Part shown: positions 23,560 to 31,378 of the stretch, piece by piece
How positions within the stretch are numbered: the stretch's first letter is position 1
Layout: each line of letters opens with the position of its first letter
Assembly (NCBI RefSeq): GCF_006228125.1
Contig: NZ_VDFY01000153.1
Span: 1-64,000 of the forward strand
DNA from: Micromonospora orduensis
GTDB lineage: Bacteria; Actinomycetota; Actinomycetes; Mycobacteriales; Micromonosporaceae
Direction: 5' to 3'
DNA: 64,000 nucleotides
The notes under the pieces: model-generated
The model's database searches: none
Seen by the model: only the letters and a program-made list of their open reading frames with translations
What the model was told of the DNA's origin: nothing
Program-made: the position numbers and the translations under genes

Positions 23560-24567
23560 ATGACCCAGCGTACGACGAACCCAATTCGCCCCGCCCAGCT
23601 CGCCCCCGTCCGCGTCGGTCGCGGGAAGGCCGTGCACCTGGGCAGTCTGAGCAGCATCACCGGCCCCGACGGCAGCCCGCGCTACGTCGCCTCCTGGTGC
23701 GGTGCCAGCGGTCGCGGCGACGACGTCCGCGCCGGCGAGGCGATCACCGACCCCATCGGCTGCCGCACCTGCCTGCGGACCCAGCCGCGCCCTAGTGAGC
23801 TGATCAACGCCAGCCTGACCGGTGAACCCACCACCCTGCCCCACACCGGTCTCGTCGTCCCCCACACCAAGCTGCGCGTCACGGACGTCCGCCGCGTCCC
23901 CGGCACCGGCGGAACCCGCGCCCGGCTCATGCTCGGCGAGCACTTCATCGGCTACATCAGCAGCAGCGTGCACTTCCAGCCCATCGGCGGAACCTGGATC
24001 GACACCACCGACCTCGCTGGCTACGCGGCGGACTGCCGCACCGCCGCCGGAAAGACCCTCAACGTCCGCGACGTGCTCGGCACCCTGGTCCGCGAGTACG
24101 AGGCCGCAGACCATCGGCACGCCATCCCGGCTGCGGAGTTCGACCACAACAACGAGTGCGTCGGCTGCGGCACCGCCGGCCACGACGAGCCGTGTGATCC
24201 GACCTGCCCCTTCAACACCGGCACGTTCGGTCCGGCCGTCACCCTGCGCGCCGCCGCCGGCCGCCTGACGCAGCACCCCGGCAAGATCGGCTACCAGGTC
24301 CGCAGCGCGATCCGTGCCGCTGCCCGGCACCTCGCCGGCAGCCCTCGCTGCTACGACCTCGCCGAGGCCGCCATCAGCGTGCTCGGGGACCACCTCAGCG
24401 AGCAGGCAGACCCGGCATTCAAGCAGATGACCGGCGGGGAGTTGATCACCTGGTACGGCCAATGCGCTTCCCTGCGCACCATCACCGTTGCCCTGTACGC
24501 CGCTGCGGCCCGATACGACGGCAACGACTTCGACCCGACCGAGGACTTCGCCGCTCTCCCGGCGTAG
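23560..24567 (+). CDS. Cys-containing hypothetical protein
   Basis: 335 residues. The ATG at 23560 follows AAAGGGAG. Two possible metal sites are visible: CGASG...CRTC (about residues 47-69) and CVGCGTAGHDEPCDPTC (about 198-214). Between them is a segment with TKLRVTDVRRVPGTGGTRAR and FIGYISSSVHFQP. The C-terminal third is helical. I do not recognise the family. It is monocistronic, with an operator-like array upstream and a perfect 12-bp hairpin downstream, so it is probably regulated separately. Confidence 0.65.
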   Translation: MTQRTTNPIRPAQLAPVRVGRGKAVHLGSLSSITGPDGSPRYVASWCGASGRGDDVRAGEAITDPIGCRTCLRTQPRPSELINASLTGEPTTLPHTGLVVPHTKLRVTDVRRVPGTGGTRARLMLGEHFIGYISSSVHFQPIGGTWIDTTDLAGYAADCRTAAGKTLNVRDVLGTLVREYEAADHRHAIPAAEFDHNNECVGCGTAGHDEPCDPTCPFNTGTFGPAVTLRAAAGRLTQHPGKIGYQVRSAIRAAARHLAGSPRCYDLAEAAISVLGDHLSEQADPAFKQMTGGELITWYGQCASLRTITVALYAAAARYDGNDFDPTEDFAALPA

Positions 24568-24574
24568 ACGCGAA

Positions 24575-24605
24575 GCGGGCCGACCCCGAACGTGGGTCGG
24601 CCCGC
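24575..24605 (+). terminator. Hairpin terminator
   Basis: GCGGGCCGACCC (24575-24586) pairs with GGGTCGGCCCGC (24594-24605): 12 bp perfect, 7-base loop, eight bases after the stop of the preceding gene. Confidence 0.75.
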
Positions 24606-24713
24606 CGTCAACCCTCGCCCGTCACCGAGCACCCCGCCGCTGGCCAGCGGTGCGCCTCGGTGATCACGGGCACCAGGCCGCCACCGGCCCCAGCCACAAC
24701 GCGGGAGAACACT

Positions 24714-25211
24714 ATGACCAGCAGCTACCGGGCCGACGCCCGCACCATCCTCGCCACCGCCACCCCGGCCACTCACCGCCCTCTGCTGGCCTGGGCCGTC
24801 GGGATCACCGCGTGTAGGCACGCCATCGACCCCCTGACCTACTGGCGCACCCGAGACGCCCGGCGAATCGCCCCTGACTACAGCGGACAGACGCTGCCCG
24901 CCGGCCGGATGCTCCGGCTCACCCGGGCGCGGGTCGAGATCACCGACGGGGACCTCCACCAACCGTTGCGGTTGGCCTGGACCGACCTGGGCGACGTCCT
25001 CGACAACGGCCGGGTCACCGACGAGCTGATCGGGCGCTGCGAGCAGGCCGTCATTGCCTGGCGGGACCACCCGGGCGGATTCCGTGGTGTCGGCTGGGCC
25101 GACGTCGTCGACGGCTGCTCCCGAGCCGGAGAGGCCGTGTGGACAGCGTGCCGGCCGTCCGACCCCGGTGAGCAGCTCGACCTGTTCGCCCTGGAGCTAC
25201 GCGGGCCTTGA
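24714..25211 (+). CDS. Hypothetical protein
   Basis: 165 residues. The ATG at 24714 has GCGGGAGAAC just upstream; the frame is open earlier but without a site. It is a soluble mixed protein with helical segments (ADARTILATATPATHRPLLA, GRVTDELIGRCEQAVIAWRD) and Trp-rich patches, ending EQLDLFALELRGP. No motif or family is apparent. It lies between a terminator and a membrane-protein gene and has no obvious partner. Codon usage supports a real gene. Confidence 0.55.
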   Translation: MTSSYRADARTILATATPATHRPLLAWAVGITACRHAIDPLTYWRTRDARRIAPDYSGQTLPAGRMLRLTRARVEITDGDLHQPLRLAWTDLGDVLDNGRVTDELIGRCEQAVIAWRDHPGGFRGVGWADVVDGCSRAGEAVWTACRPSDPGEQLDLFALELRGP

Positions 25212-25299
25212 CGGCGACAGCCGTCGACCGCCTCCGCAGGGGCTGAGCTAGCCGACCCTCGATCGGACCCACTACCGTGCCAGCAACGGGAGGTGGGAC

Positions 25300-25908
25300 G
25301 TGCGGATCGGCCGGGGGACATTGTGGGCTGCGCTGTCCGTCGTAGTCGCGGTCTTGCTGGCAATGCCAGCGGCGTGGGTGAGTGGCCACGGCACTGGCAG
25401 GCAGGAGGGTGCCGGATATTTGCTGGGCCTAGCCCTCGCCGGGGCAGCCGTGTATTTCTATCGCCTCCGGGGCACTCCGGGCATTGCAGGCTTCGCAGTA
25501 GGTGTCCTGATAGTCGTCAGCGTGGGCGTTTGGATTCTTGCCCCGAGGTGTTATCTGGCGTCGGAGGGGCACCTTGTCGACGCGGTCGTCACCGAGATCG
25601 GGCGGACGCCCAGGCCACCCGGCCCATACGAATATCACTATCGTCTGGCCAACGCCGAGGGTCGTGATCTGGGCTGGCTCCGACGGCCGGACGAGCCCAC
25701 GGACGAGCCCAGTCGGGTGGGCGACCGCCGTACGGTGGTCGCCGACCCGGGAGGCTGGTTCGTCCCGGTGGAACCGCCAGTGTGGACCCGGACGCACACT
25801 ATCTACCTCTGGGTGGTGGCGCTGGCGGCGGTCAGCTTGCTACTTGTTGAGATGCGAATCGACTGGGCTGAGTACCACGCTGAGTACCACCCGTGGCAGC
25901 GCCCCTAG
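25300..25908 (+). CDS. Membrane protein with an outside domain, unknown
   Basis: 202 residues from a GTG at 25300 after GGGAGG. Hydrophobic segments lie at about residues 9-28 (LWAALSVVVAVLLAMPAAWV), 38-54, 62-82 (IAGFAVGVLIVVSVGVWILA) and 166-185 (IYLWVVALAAVSLLLVEMRI). Between the third and fourth is a polar domain of about 80 residues with PGPYEYHYRLANAEGRDLGW and RTVVADPGGWFVPV, probably outside the membrane. No family recognised. It converges on the PIN-domain gene at 25919 with a gap of only ten bases. Confidence 0.6.
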   Translation: MRIGRGTLWAALSVVVAVLLAMPAAWVSGHGTGRQEGAGYLLGLALAGAAVYFYRLRGTPGIAGFAVGVLIVVSVGVWILAPRCYLASEGHLVDAVVTEIGRTPRPPGPYEYHYRLANAEGRDLGWLRRPDEPTDEPSRVGDRRTVVADPGGWFVPVEPPVWTRTHTIYLWVVALAAVSLLLVEMRIDWAEYHAEYHPWQRP

Positions 25909-25918
25909 GCTTCGATAG

Positions 25919-26305
25919 TCAGATCGCGATGACCGGGCCGCCGCCGGCGATGCCGCCGTACAAGCCGGGCTGACCGGTCAGGACGTGACAGCCCAGGTCA
26001 ATGGCGGCCAGCACCGCGCTGGCCGCGTCGACCCGGCCCACAGTGTCGAGGGTGACCGCGAGAGCGCGCCAACTGTCCGGATCCGGGCTGAGTACCTCGG
26101 CGGCGCGGTGTGTGACGAGCAGCGCCAGACGGTCCTGATCGGCGACGACCCGAGCCGCCTCAGCGAGACACAGCACCGGCAGGCCGAACACGGAGCCCTC
26201 TTCGTCGGCGACCTCGGCGATGACCTCGCCGACGTCGATCGACTCACGGCAGAACGCGATGATCGCGGACGCGTCGAGGATGACCCTGACGGCCGGGTCG
26301 GTCAC
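25919..26305 (-). CDS. PIN-domain protein, VapC-like toxin
   Basis: 128 residues from the GTG at 26305, overlapping the antitoxin stop (GTGA). The N-terminal VRVILDASAIIAF carries the first conserved Asp of PIN nucleases; LPVLCLAEAARVV supplies the conserved Glu; VGRVDAASAVLAAIDLGCHV matches the third Asp region; the fourth acidic residue near the end is not obvious. PIN toxins cut RNA, often tRNA or rRNA, to stop translation. The gene order (antitoxin first, overlapping toxin) is that of vapBC modules. The weak last motif leaves some doubt about activity. Confidence 0.72.
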   Translation of the reverse strand: MTDPAVRVILDASAIIAFCRESIDVGEVIAEVADEEGSVFGLPVLCLAEAARVVADQDRLALLVTHRAAEVLSPDPDSWRALAVTLDTVGRVDAASAVLAAIDLGCHVLTGQPGLYGGIAGGGPVIAI

Positions 26306-26487
26306 GCGGCGCGGGCCGGCAGGCCCAGCTGCTCGCGGGCCTCCGCCTCAAGCGCTGGCGTCCATCGGGCGCGGGCGTCGTCCAGGCGGTGCCGGGCACG
26401 CGCCCGGCCTTCGTCGGTGACGACGATGCCGGCCGCAGCGAGCATCGCCGTGGTGTCGGTGGCGGTGTCCGGATCCTGGTCGGCCAT
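26302..26487 (-). CDS. Antitoxin partner of the PIN-domain protein
   Basis: 61 residues. The ATG at 26487 lies six bases after TATTCT (minus strand), so the transcript may be leaderless. The sequence is charged and helical (TDEGRARARHRLDDARARWT, PALEAEAREQLGL), consistent with an arm that wraps a PIN toxin, but there is no clear ribbon-helix-helix or AbrB-type DNA-binding part. Small size, position before the toxin and the GTGA overlap are the evidence. A near palindrome around CTGGCCAG at 26504 could be its operator. Confidence 0.65.
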   Translation of the reverse strand: MADQDPDTATDTTAMLAAAGIVVTDEGRARARHRLDDARARWTPALEAEAREQLGLPARAA

Positions 26488-26573
26488 CTTTACAGAATAC
26501 CCCTGGCCAGCCCAGATACCCATGGCCAGACCCGCAGCACCAACACATTGTGAGGATGCCGTGTCAGGTGTGA

Positions 26574-27239
26574 TCAGCGGCGAGCCTGATTGATCACCGC
26601 AGCCGGCCTGGCGACCATCAGCGGAAGAACCCGGCAACGCCCGTCGATCCAGTCCCGGGTGACCGGGCACAGCCAGCCGGCCACCTCGATTGCGGTAGCG
26701 CGTAGGTCGGCGACCGGCCGGTTGAACATGGGCTCGTGGTGAGCCATCCGATTGCGGGCCTCATGGAGTCGGCCCACCGCGCTGTGCACCACGCGACGGC
26801 GCTGACCAGGAAAAACCCGGTGTAAGCACCCACGCCACAGCGTGGCGTCGTAGCGGGTGGCCAGGAGGAACCGCCAGAAGCCGAGGTTCAGTTCGGCAAT
26901 CACCCGCCCGGGTGCCTCGGAGCGGCCGTCGCGGGTCGCGCGGCCCCGCGCCTTGGCGACGTCCCGGCGGGCCTCGTCGGTCAGCACCGCGCCCGGATCG
27001 AGATACCAGCAGGGCTCGGCAAAACGCCGTCGCGACCATGCCGTCAGCTCCTCATGCAGAGCGTTGCGCAGCAGGATCTCCAGATGCCCCAGCGTCGTGC
27101 CGAGCGCGGCCGAGATCTCGGCGTTCCACTCGTACAGCGCCACCGCGGCGGCCAGGTCCCCGCCGCACGCCGCCCGGTACGGCGCCAGGCGCTCCGGCGA
27201 CCACCGCCGTTCCAACGTCGCCACCTCAGACGCGCCCAC
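26574..27239 (-). CDS. Abi-family HEPN protein
   Basis: 221 residues from the GTG at 27239, chosen for GAGGAG five bases upstream. The segments WSPERLAPYRAACGGDLAAA, ALYEWNAEISAALG and GHLEILLRNALHEEL match AbiD/AbiF-like (Abi_2) proteins, and VGRLHEARNRMAHHEP holds the HEPN signature RxxxxH (R-N-R-M-A-H). HEPN RNases often act in phage abortive infection or as toxins. It stands next to a PIN-type pair, so this stretch looks like a small defence patch. No partner nucleotidyltransferase is visible. Activity is inferred from the family only. Confidence 0.8.
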   Translation of the reverse strand: MGASEVATLERRWSPERLAPYRAACGGDLAAAVALYEWNAEISAALGTTLGHLEILLRNALHEELTAWSRRRFAEPCWYLDPGAVLTDEARRDVAKARGRATRDGRSEAPGRVIAELNLGFWRFLLATRYDATLWRGCLHRVFPGQRRRVVHSAVGRLHEARNRMAHHEPMFNRPVADLRATAIEVAGWLCPVTRDWIDGRCRVLPLMVARPAAVINQARR

Positions 27240-27354
27240 CGAAACTCCTCTTTCGCCGACCGAGCTGGGCAAACGCGCTATGCTTGCCCCGAAGACCCCG
27301 GCCAGCCTCTGCCCCTCGCGGGTATGCAGCCGGGGTTTTGACTTGTCCAGGGCC

Positions 27355-27726
27355 CTACACGGAGGCGGCAGCCAGCCCCGTGTCCGAGGCGGCTGGGTCC
27401 AGCGCACGCAGCATCACCGGCAAATCCAGCACCTGCAGGTAGGCGTAGTGCGGGCTGCCGTTCGACCGGTCGAGTGAGGTCATACCTCGCAGTGCGCGGG
27501 AGGCCGGGTGTTGGAGGTCCGCTGCGGCCTGCCACAGCATCGCCGCGACCCGGTGCGGATCAGGGCCCCTACGCCACTCGATCTTCCAGGTCTGGTCCGC
27601 GCTCCACCATCGGAGCGCCGTCATCTCGTCGAGAACACCGATGAGGGCCAGGGCTTGCATGACGCGGCCCAGCGCCTCGAAGTACCGCTCCGGCTGATGC
27701 CACTCACTGGCAGGCTGACTCGTCAT
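27355..27726 (-). CDS. Hypothetical protein, paralogue of the gene at 57434
   Basis: 123 residues from the ATG at 27726. It shares a clear pattern with the protein at 57434-57817: PERYFEALGRVMQAL against PARYYEVLGRVMSAL, then a WW segment, WKIEWRRGPDPHRVAAML against WEIEWQGGPFPAEVAARL, a RGMTSLDRS/RGLISTGRG segment, and YLQVLDLPVMLRALDP against HMVVLDVPVNLRAIDP. No known domain is recognised. Two diverged copies 30 kb apart on one element suggest a useful accessory function. It precedes the HEPN gene on the same strand. Confidence 0.65.
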   Translation of the reverse strand: MTSQPASEWHQPERYFEALGRVMQALALIGVLDEMTALRWWSADQTWKIEWRRGPDPHRVAAMLWQAAADLQHPASRALRGMTSLDRSNGSPHYAYLQVLDLPVMLRALDPAASDTGLAAASV

Positions 27727-27797
27727 GCCCTGCTCAACGACCCAGCCCTCCGTCCGGCGAGCGCGAACGCGGCGCTGCCCTCAACCCGCGTCTCTGG

Positions 27798-28553
27798 TCA
27801 TCGCTCAAGCTGCTTGCGCTGCCCGTTCGAACGTGAGGCGACGTAGATGACGGCCACTGTCACGTTGTCAGGGCCACCATGGGCGAGCGCTGACGCGATC
27901 AGACGTTCCACCGCTTCCTGTGGTGTTACTGAGTTCGCCAACGTGGTGTGGACTTGGTCATGCGGCACGTAGGAGCTGAGCCCATCGGTACACAGCAAGA
28001 TCCGGTCGCCGGGAGCCAAGGTCAACAGGGTGATGTCGGGTGATCGGCCGTCCGGCCGGCCATCCAGGAAGCGCGCCAGCCTGTCGGGAAGGTTGGGCAC
28101 ATCGGCGGCGTCAGCGACCAGATGCTTGTAGAGGTGATCTTCGGTGATCTGCGTGGTCTGACCGTGCAGTGGGTCGGTTCCGCGCAGGAGGTAGGCCCGC
28201 GAGTCGCCAACGTTAGCTAGGGCAACTGTCTCGCCGGATTTAAGCATGGCGACCAGCGTGGTGCCCATGCCGGCTAGGTCCGGTTCGGCTTCAGTGCGTT
28301 GTCTCAACGCTTTGTTCGCGGCGTCCACCGCCTGGCCAAGCGCAACAGACAGTGCGTCCGGGGTTACTACTTGGTCGTACCGCCGCACTGCCTCGATCGC
28401 CGTGGAGCTAGCAACGTCGCCGGCGACGTGCCCGCCAAGGCCATCGGCGATTGCGATCAGGAAGGGCCCCACATGGATGGCGTCTTCGTTGCGTCGCCGG
28501 ACGAGCCCCACGTGAGAGCCCCCCGCCGCCTCGACGTTGAGAATCGGCGCCAC
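27798..28553 (-). CDS. PP2C-type Ser/Thr protein phosphatase
   Basis: 251 residues from the GTG at 28553 after GGAGGGG. All main PP2C motifs are present: VRRRNEDA (about 18-26), ADGLGGHVAGDVAS (about 36-49) with the metal-binding Asp-Gly, GMGTTLV (about 94-100), NVGDSRAYL (about 114-122), LCTDGLSSYV (about 188-197) and GGPDNVTVAV (about 226-235). It should remove phosphate from Ser/Thr using Mn or Mg, in the cytoplasm since no membrane segment is present. It lies four bases behind a GntR regulator gene, so the pair is one operon. The matching kinase is not in the window; the host may supply it. Confidence 0.9.
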   Translation of the reverse strand: MAPILNVEAAGGSHVGLVRRRNEDAIHVGPFLIAIADGLGGHVAGDVASSTAIEAVRRYDQVVTPDALSVALGQAVDAANKALRQRTEAEPDLAGMGTTLVAMLKSGETVALANVGDSRAYLLRGTDPLHGQTTQITEDHLYKHLVADAADVPNLPDRLARFLDGRPDGRSPDITLLTLAPGDRILLCTDGLSSYVPHDQVHTTLANSVTPQEAVERLIASALAHGGPDNVTVAVIYVASRSNGQRKQLER

Positions 28554-28556
28554 CTG

Positions 28557-29366
28557 TCACCCCTCCGTTCGCTCGCTGCTGTCGTCGGGCCATGGATCCT
28601 GGGCTGACTCATCACGATGCAGGACGTGCATGGTCTCGACACGGTCGCTGGCAACGATGTACTCGGTTACCTCGACCGGCTGACCGTCAGCACCAGAGGT
28701 CCCAACCCGAACGATCTCTAACACTGGGAGGTTCGTGGGGATTTCCAGCAGGGCTGCCTCTTGCTTGCTGGGCATCCGTGCCCTGTGGATCTCTATCCAG
28801 CTGATCGGCCAGTGGCCGGCATTCTCCAACCGGTACAACCAGTCGCCAGGTCCGGGGGCCTGCGAGGCAACCCCAGGAACCGTGGCCGCCCGGGGGTGAA
28901 TCCACGAGATATTGATCTGGAACGGCGGCTCTGCCTCGGGACCGGTGACTCGGAAGCGGCGCATCACTTGGGTGCCTGGCTCAACCTTGAGCAGCTTGGC
29001 GATACGCGGATCGTTCAAGGGCTCGGCCGCCGCCACGGGCGGGATGTGATGCTTCCACACCTCCTGGCTCGTAGCCGAAGGGAAGGAGTACCCGGTGCCG
29101 GTGGCGTTCCGCTTCACCAGGTTTCCCCGAGGTCTGCGTGGGCGGATCGTTCCGTACCGCACGATGATCCCCCGCCCCTGGACAGCCCAGACGTAGCCCT
29201 CCGCCTCCAATGCTGCGATGGCCCTGCCGATGGTGTCGCGGTTGGCTCCGTACTCGGCGGCGAAGTCGTCCAGTCGCGGCAGCTTGGCACCGGGCTCCCA
29301 CTCGTTGGCCTCGATCCGATCGCGGATCTTGGCGGCAATATCTAGGTAGCGCGAGTGCATAGCCAC
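28557..29366 (-). CDS. GntR-family repressor with UTRA-type ligand domain
   Basis: 269 residues from the GTG at 29366 after GGGGGAG. The N-terminal winged helix (IAAKIRDRIEANEWEPGAKL, ANRDTIGRAIAALEAEGYV, QGRGIIV) is a standard GntR DNA-binding domain. The C-terminal part (about 115-255; LKVEPGTQVMRRFRVTGPEA, PVEVTEYIVASDRVETMHVL) fits a UTRA ligand-sensing domain. KorSA-type GntR proteins repress transfer genes on actinomycete elements; a similar role is inferred. An almost perfect inverted repeat in its own promoter gap is the likely operator and would also cover the promoter of the sigma-factor operon opposite. Confidence 0.88.
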   Translation of the reverse strand: MAMHSRYLDIAAKIRDRIEANEWEPGAKLPRLDDFAAEYGANRDTIGRAIAALEAEGYVWAVQGRGIIVRYGTIRPRRPRGNLVKRNATGTGYSFPSATSQEVWKHHIPPVAAAEPLNDPRIAKLLKVEPGTQVMRRFRVTGPEAEPPFQINISWIHPRAATVPGVASQAPGPGDWLYRLENAGHWPISWIEIHRARMPSKQEAALLEIPTNLPVLEIVRVGTSGADGQPVEVTEYIVASDRVETMHVLHRDESAQDPWPDDSSERTEG

Positions 29367-29387
29367 CGCATCTCCCCCTTCTAAAAG

Positions 29388-29440
29388 TCTTGGGACAATC
29401 GTTGACAGAGGACCGGACTGGCGTCAACATTGTCCCAAGA
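29388..29440. promoter_or_regulatory. Operator and overlapping divergent promoters
   Basis: TCTTGGGACAATCGTTGAC at 29388-29406 faces GTCAACATTGTCCCAAGA at 29423-29440, complementary except for one extra C. On the plus strand TTGACA (29402-29407) is 17 bases from CAACAT (29425-29430), and on the minus strand TTGACG (29427-29422) is at similar spacing from AACGAT. A repressor bound to both arms would shut both directions. The binder is most likely the adjacent GntR protein. Confidence 0.7.
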
Positions 29441-29458
29441 TAAGTCGACGGGCTTCAA

Positions 29459-29540
29459 CGGATCGCACCCATTGAGCCCCTAAGAAAGACCGCGCGGCGG
29501 ATCGCACCCGCCGCGCGGTCACGCCCTGCGGATTGCACCC
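29459..29540 (+). promoter_or_regulatory. Repeated leader with hairpin before the sigma gene
   Basis: CGGATCGCACCC occurs at 29459-29470 and 29498-29509 and, with one change, at 29529-29540. The middle copy forms part of a perfect 13-bp hairpin: GACCGCGCGGCGG (29488-29500) with CCGCCGCGCGGTC (29508-29520). It lies in the presumed leader of the sigma-factor mRNA and could be an attenuator or protein-binding RNA. Confidence 0.5.
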
Positions 29541-29574
29541 GGGGCGTCGGCATCTCTACCTGAAGGAGCAACAG

Positions 29575-30180
29575 ATGCCTGCAACAAGGGTACGTGCTGC
29601 CCGGATACATCCGGTGGGGCCCCATCTCCGGTCGATGGCCGGCGAGGTTTCTGCGCTGGTAGCGCGGGCGCAGGCTGGTGACGCTGAGGCGTTCGGTCTG
29701 CTCTACGACCGCCACGTCGATCAGCTGTACCGGTTCTTGTCGTCCCAGGTGCGCGACCGCCAGACGGCCGAGGACCTCACTTCGGAGACGTTCCTGCGGG
29801 CGCTGCACAACCTCAGCGCGTTCCGCCCAGGCGGCGACTTCGGCACCTGGCTCACCGCCATCGCTCGAAACCTGGCGGGTGCCCACGAGTCGCACACCGT
29901 CGAGTTCCCGGTTGCCGAGGTGCACCTCCAGGCCGAGCCGGCGAGCGACCCGGCGACGACGGCGGTGGACCGCCTGGCCCACGCCGCGCTGATCGCTGGC
30001 GTCGACCAGCTCAGCGCGCCGCAGCGGCAGTGCATCGTGCTGCGGTACTGGCGGGAGCTGTCGATCGACGAGACCGCCCAGGCGATGGGCAAGACGCCGA
30101 AGGCCATCAAGGGACTGCAGCACAAGGCGCTCAACGCGCTGCGCGGGCTGCTTCCGTCCGGGGTGGTGATGCCGGCATGA
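29575..30180 (+). CDS. ECF-type RNA polymerase sigma factor
   Basis: 201 residues. The ATG at 29575 follows GAAGGAG. Region 2 spans about residues 20-95 (FGLLYDRHVDQLYRFLSSQV, TAEDLTSETFLRAL, FGTWLTAIARNL) and region 4 about 140-195 (LSAPQRQCIVLRYWRELSID, ETAQAMGKTPKAIKGLQHKA). It should direct polymerase to specific promoters. It heads a run of tightly overlapping genes up to 42.8 kb and is opposite the GntR gene. No classical zinc anti-sigma gene follows; the next product is Lsr2-like. It may read its own operon. Confidence 0.9.
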   Translation: MPATRVRAARIHPVGPHLRSMAGEVSALVARAQAGDAEAFGLLYDRHVDQLYRFLSSQVRDRQTAEDLTSETFLRALHNLSAFRPGGDFGTWLTAIARNLAGAHESHTVEFPVAEVHLQAEPASDPATTAVDRLAHAALIAGVDQLSAPQRQCIVLRYWRELSIDETAQAMGKTPKAIKGLQHKALNALRGLLPSGVVMPA

Positions 30181-30701
30181 GCGCTCCGACAATCACGTTG
30201 ACCAACGGCGCTGTCCCGGCTGAGCTGCTGCGCGCCGCCCAGGGCAAGCCGGCCGTCCCGACTCAGCGGGTGCCGATGGGCATCCGGGTCATCACCGGCC
30301 CCGGCACCACGCCGGCGGGCCGGACCAATGCTGCCTCCGCGCCGGCCGCTCGGCCGCCGCGAACGCTGGATCAACTGCTGACCCTCGCGCAGGGCAGCGA
30401 GAACGCGCGGACCCGCCAGCTCGCGGAGAAGATCACCGGCCTCGTCGACGAGCTGACCGGCCGGCTGGAGGCCGAACTGGCTGCCGTGGCGCGTGAGCTG
30501 GCCGCAAAGGAGGCCGAGTTGGCCGCCGAGCTGGCCGCGGTGCGCCAGAAGATGGGCACCGGGTCGGTGGACGCCGCCCAGCGCGCCGCGATCCGCCAGT
30601 GGGCGCAGGCCAACGGCTACGACGTGGCCGAGCGCGGCCGGATTCCACGGAATGTACTGCAGGCGTGGGCGACCGCGACCGGGTCGGAGGTGACCCAGTG
30701 A
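30177..30701 (+). CDS. Coiled-coil protein with Lsr2-like DNA-binding tail
   Basis: 174 residues; ATG at 30177 overlaps the sigma stop (ATGA). The first 60 residues are Pro/Ala-rich and disordered. Residues 80-130 form a long coiled coil (LVDELTGRLEAELAAVAREL). The last 35 residues (AIRQWAQANGYDVAERGRIP, RNVLQAWATATG) match the C-terminal DNA-binding domain of Lsr2, whose signature is IR-WA-xNGY-V--RGRIP. Lsr2 silences AT-rich foreign DNA; here the N-terminal dimer domain is replaced by a coiled coil, so it may be a plasmid-specific nucleoid protein or antagonist of host Lsr2. Confidence 0.75.
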   Translation: MSAPTITLTNGAVPAELLRAAQGKPAVPTQRVPMGIRVITGPGTTPAGRTNAASAPAARPPRTLDQLLTLAQGSENARTRQLAEKITGLVDELTGRLEAELAAVARELAAKEAELAAELAAVRQKMGTGSVDAAQRAAIRQWAQANGYDVAERGRIPRNVLQAWATATGSEVTQ

Positions 30702-31378
30702 GGGCGCTCAAGATTCTGTTGCCGGCTGTCGGCGCGTTGTCGCTGGTCGGGCACGTTTGGGCCGCCCAGGTGACCCGGTCGCAGCGGACCCGGCTGGCGC
30801 AGGCTCGCCGCGCCGCGACCACGGACCCGCTGACCGGCCTGGCGAACCGCGCTGGCCTGGCCGCCGCGCTCGACGAGTTCGAGGGTGAGTCGTACGACCT
30901 GGTCATCGCTGACCTGGACGGGTTCAAGCCGGTCAACGACACGTGGGGCCATGCCGCCGGGGACCGTCTGCTGGTCGAGATCGCCCGCCGGTTGGCGGAG
31001 TCGCTCGACGGCGTCGACGACGCGGTCGTGGCTCGCCTCGGCGGTGACGAGTTCGTGCTCGCGTCGCCGTCCTCGGTGCCGCTGGCGCATTACCTCGGCG
31101 CGGAGGTCATCCGGGCGCTGGCCGAGCCGATCGAGGTCGCCGACGGCGTCAGCGTGACGGTGACGGCCAGCGTTGGCGCGATCCACGCGACCGCCGGGGA
31201 GGACCGGGATCGGGTCATGGCGGCGGCGGACGCCGCCGCGTACGAGGTCAAGCTGCGCGGCGGCAACGGCCTGGTTGAGCACTGCCCGCTGACGGCGTTG
31301 CCCGAGGTCGACGAGCGTCCGCTGCTGCGGATGCGGGAGCTGGCCGCCCTGACGCACGCGTTGGAGGTGGCGGCGTGA
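30698..31378 (+). CDS. Membrane-anchored GGDEF protein (diguanylate cyclase)
   Basis: 226 residues from a GTG at 30698 overlapping the previous stop (GTGA). One N-terminal membrane helix (LKILLPAVGALSLVGHVWAA) is followed by a complete GGDEF domain: TTDPLTGLANR (about 41-51), IADLDGFKPVNDTWGHAAGD, and ARLGGDEFVLA with an intact active-site GGDEF near residue 115. The RxxD inhibitory site expected five residues before it is absent (VDDA instead). It should make cyclic di-GMP from two GTP at the membrane. A diguanylate cyclase inside a plasmid operon is unusual and may tie transfer to host development. Confidence 0.88.
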   Translation: MRALKILLPAVGALSLVGHVWAAQVTRSQRTRLAQARRAATTDPLTGLANRAGLAAALDEFEGESYDLVIADLDGFKPVNDTWGHAAGDRLLVEIARRLAESLDGVDDAVVARLGGDEFVLASPSSVPLAHYLGAEVIRALAEPIEVADGVSVTVTASVGAIHATAGEDRDRVMAAADAAAYEVKLRGGNGLVEHCPLTALPEVDERPLLRMRELAALTHALEVAA

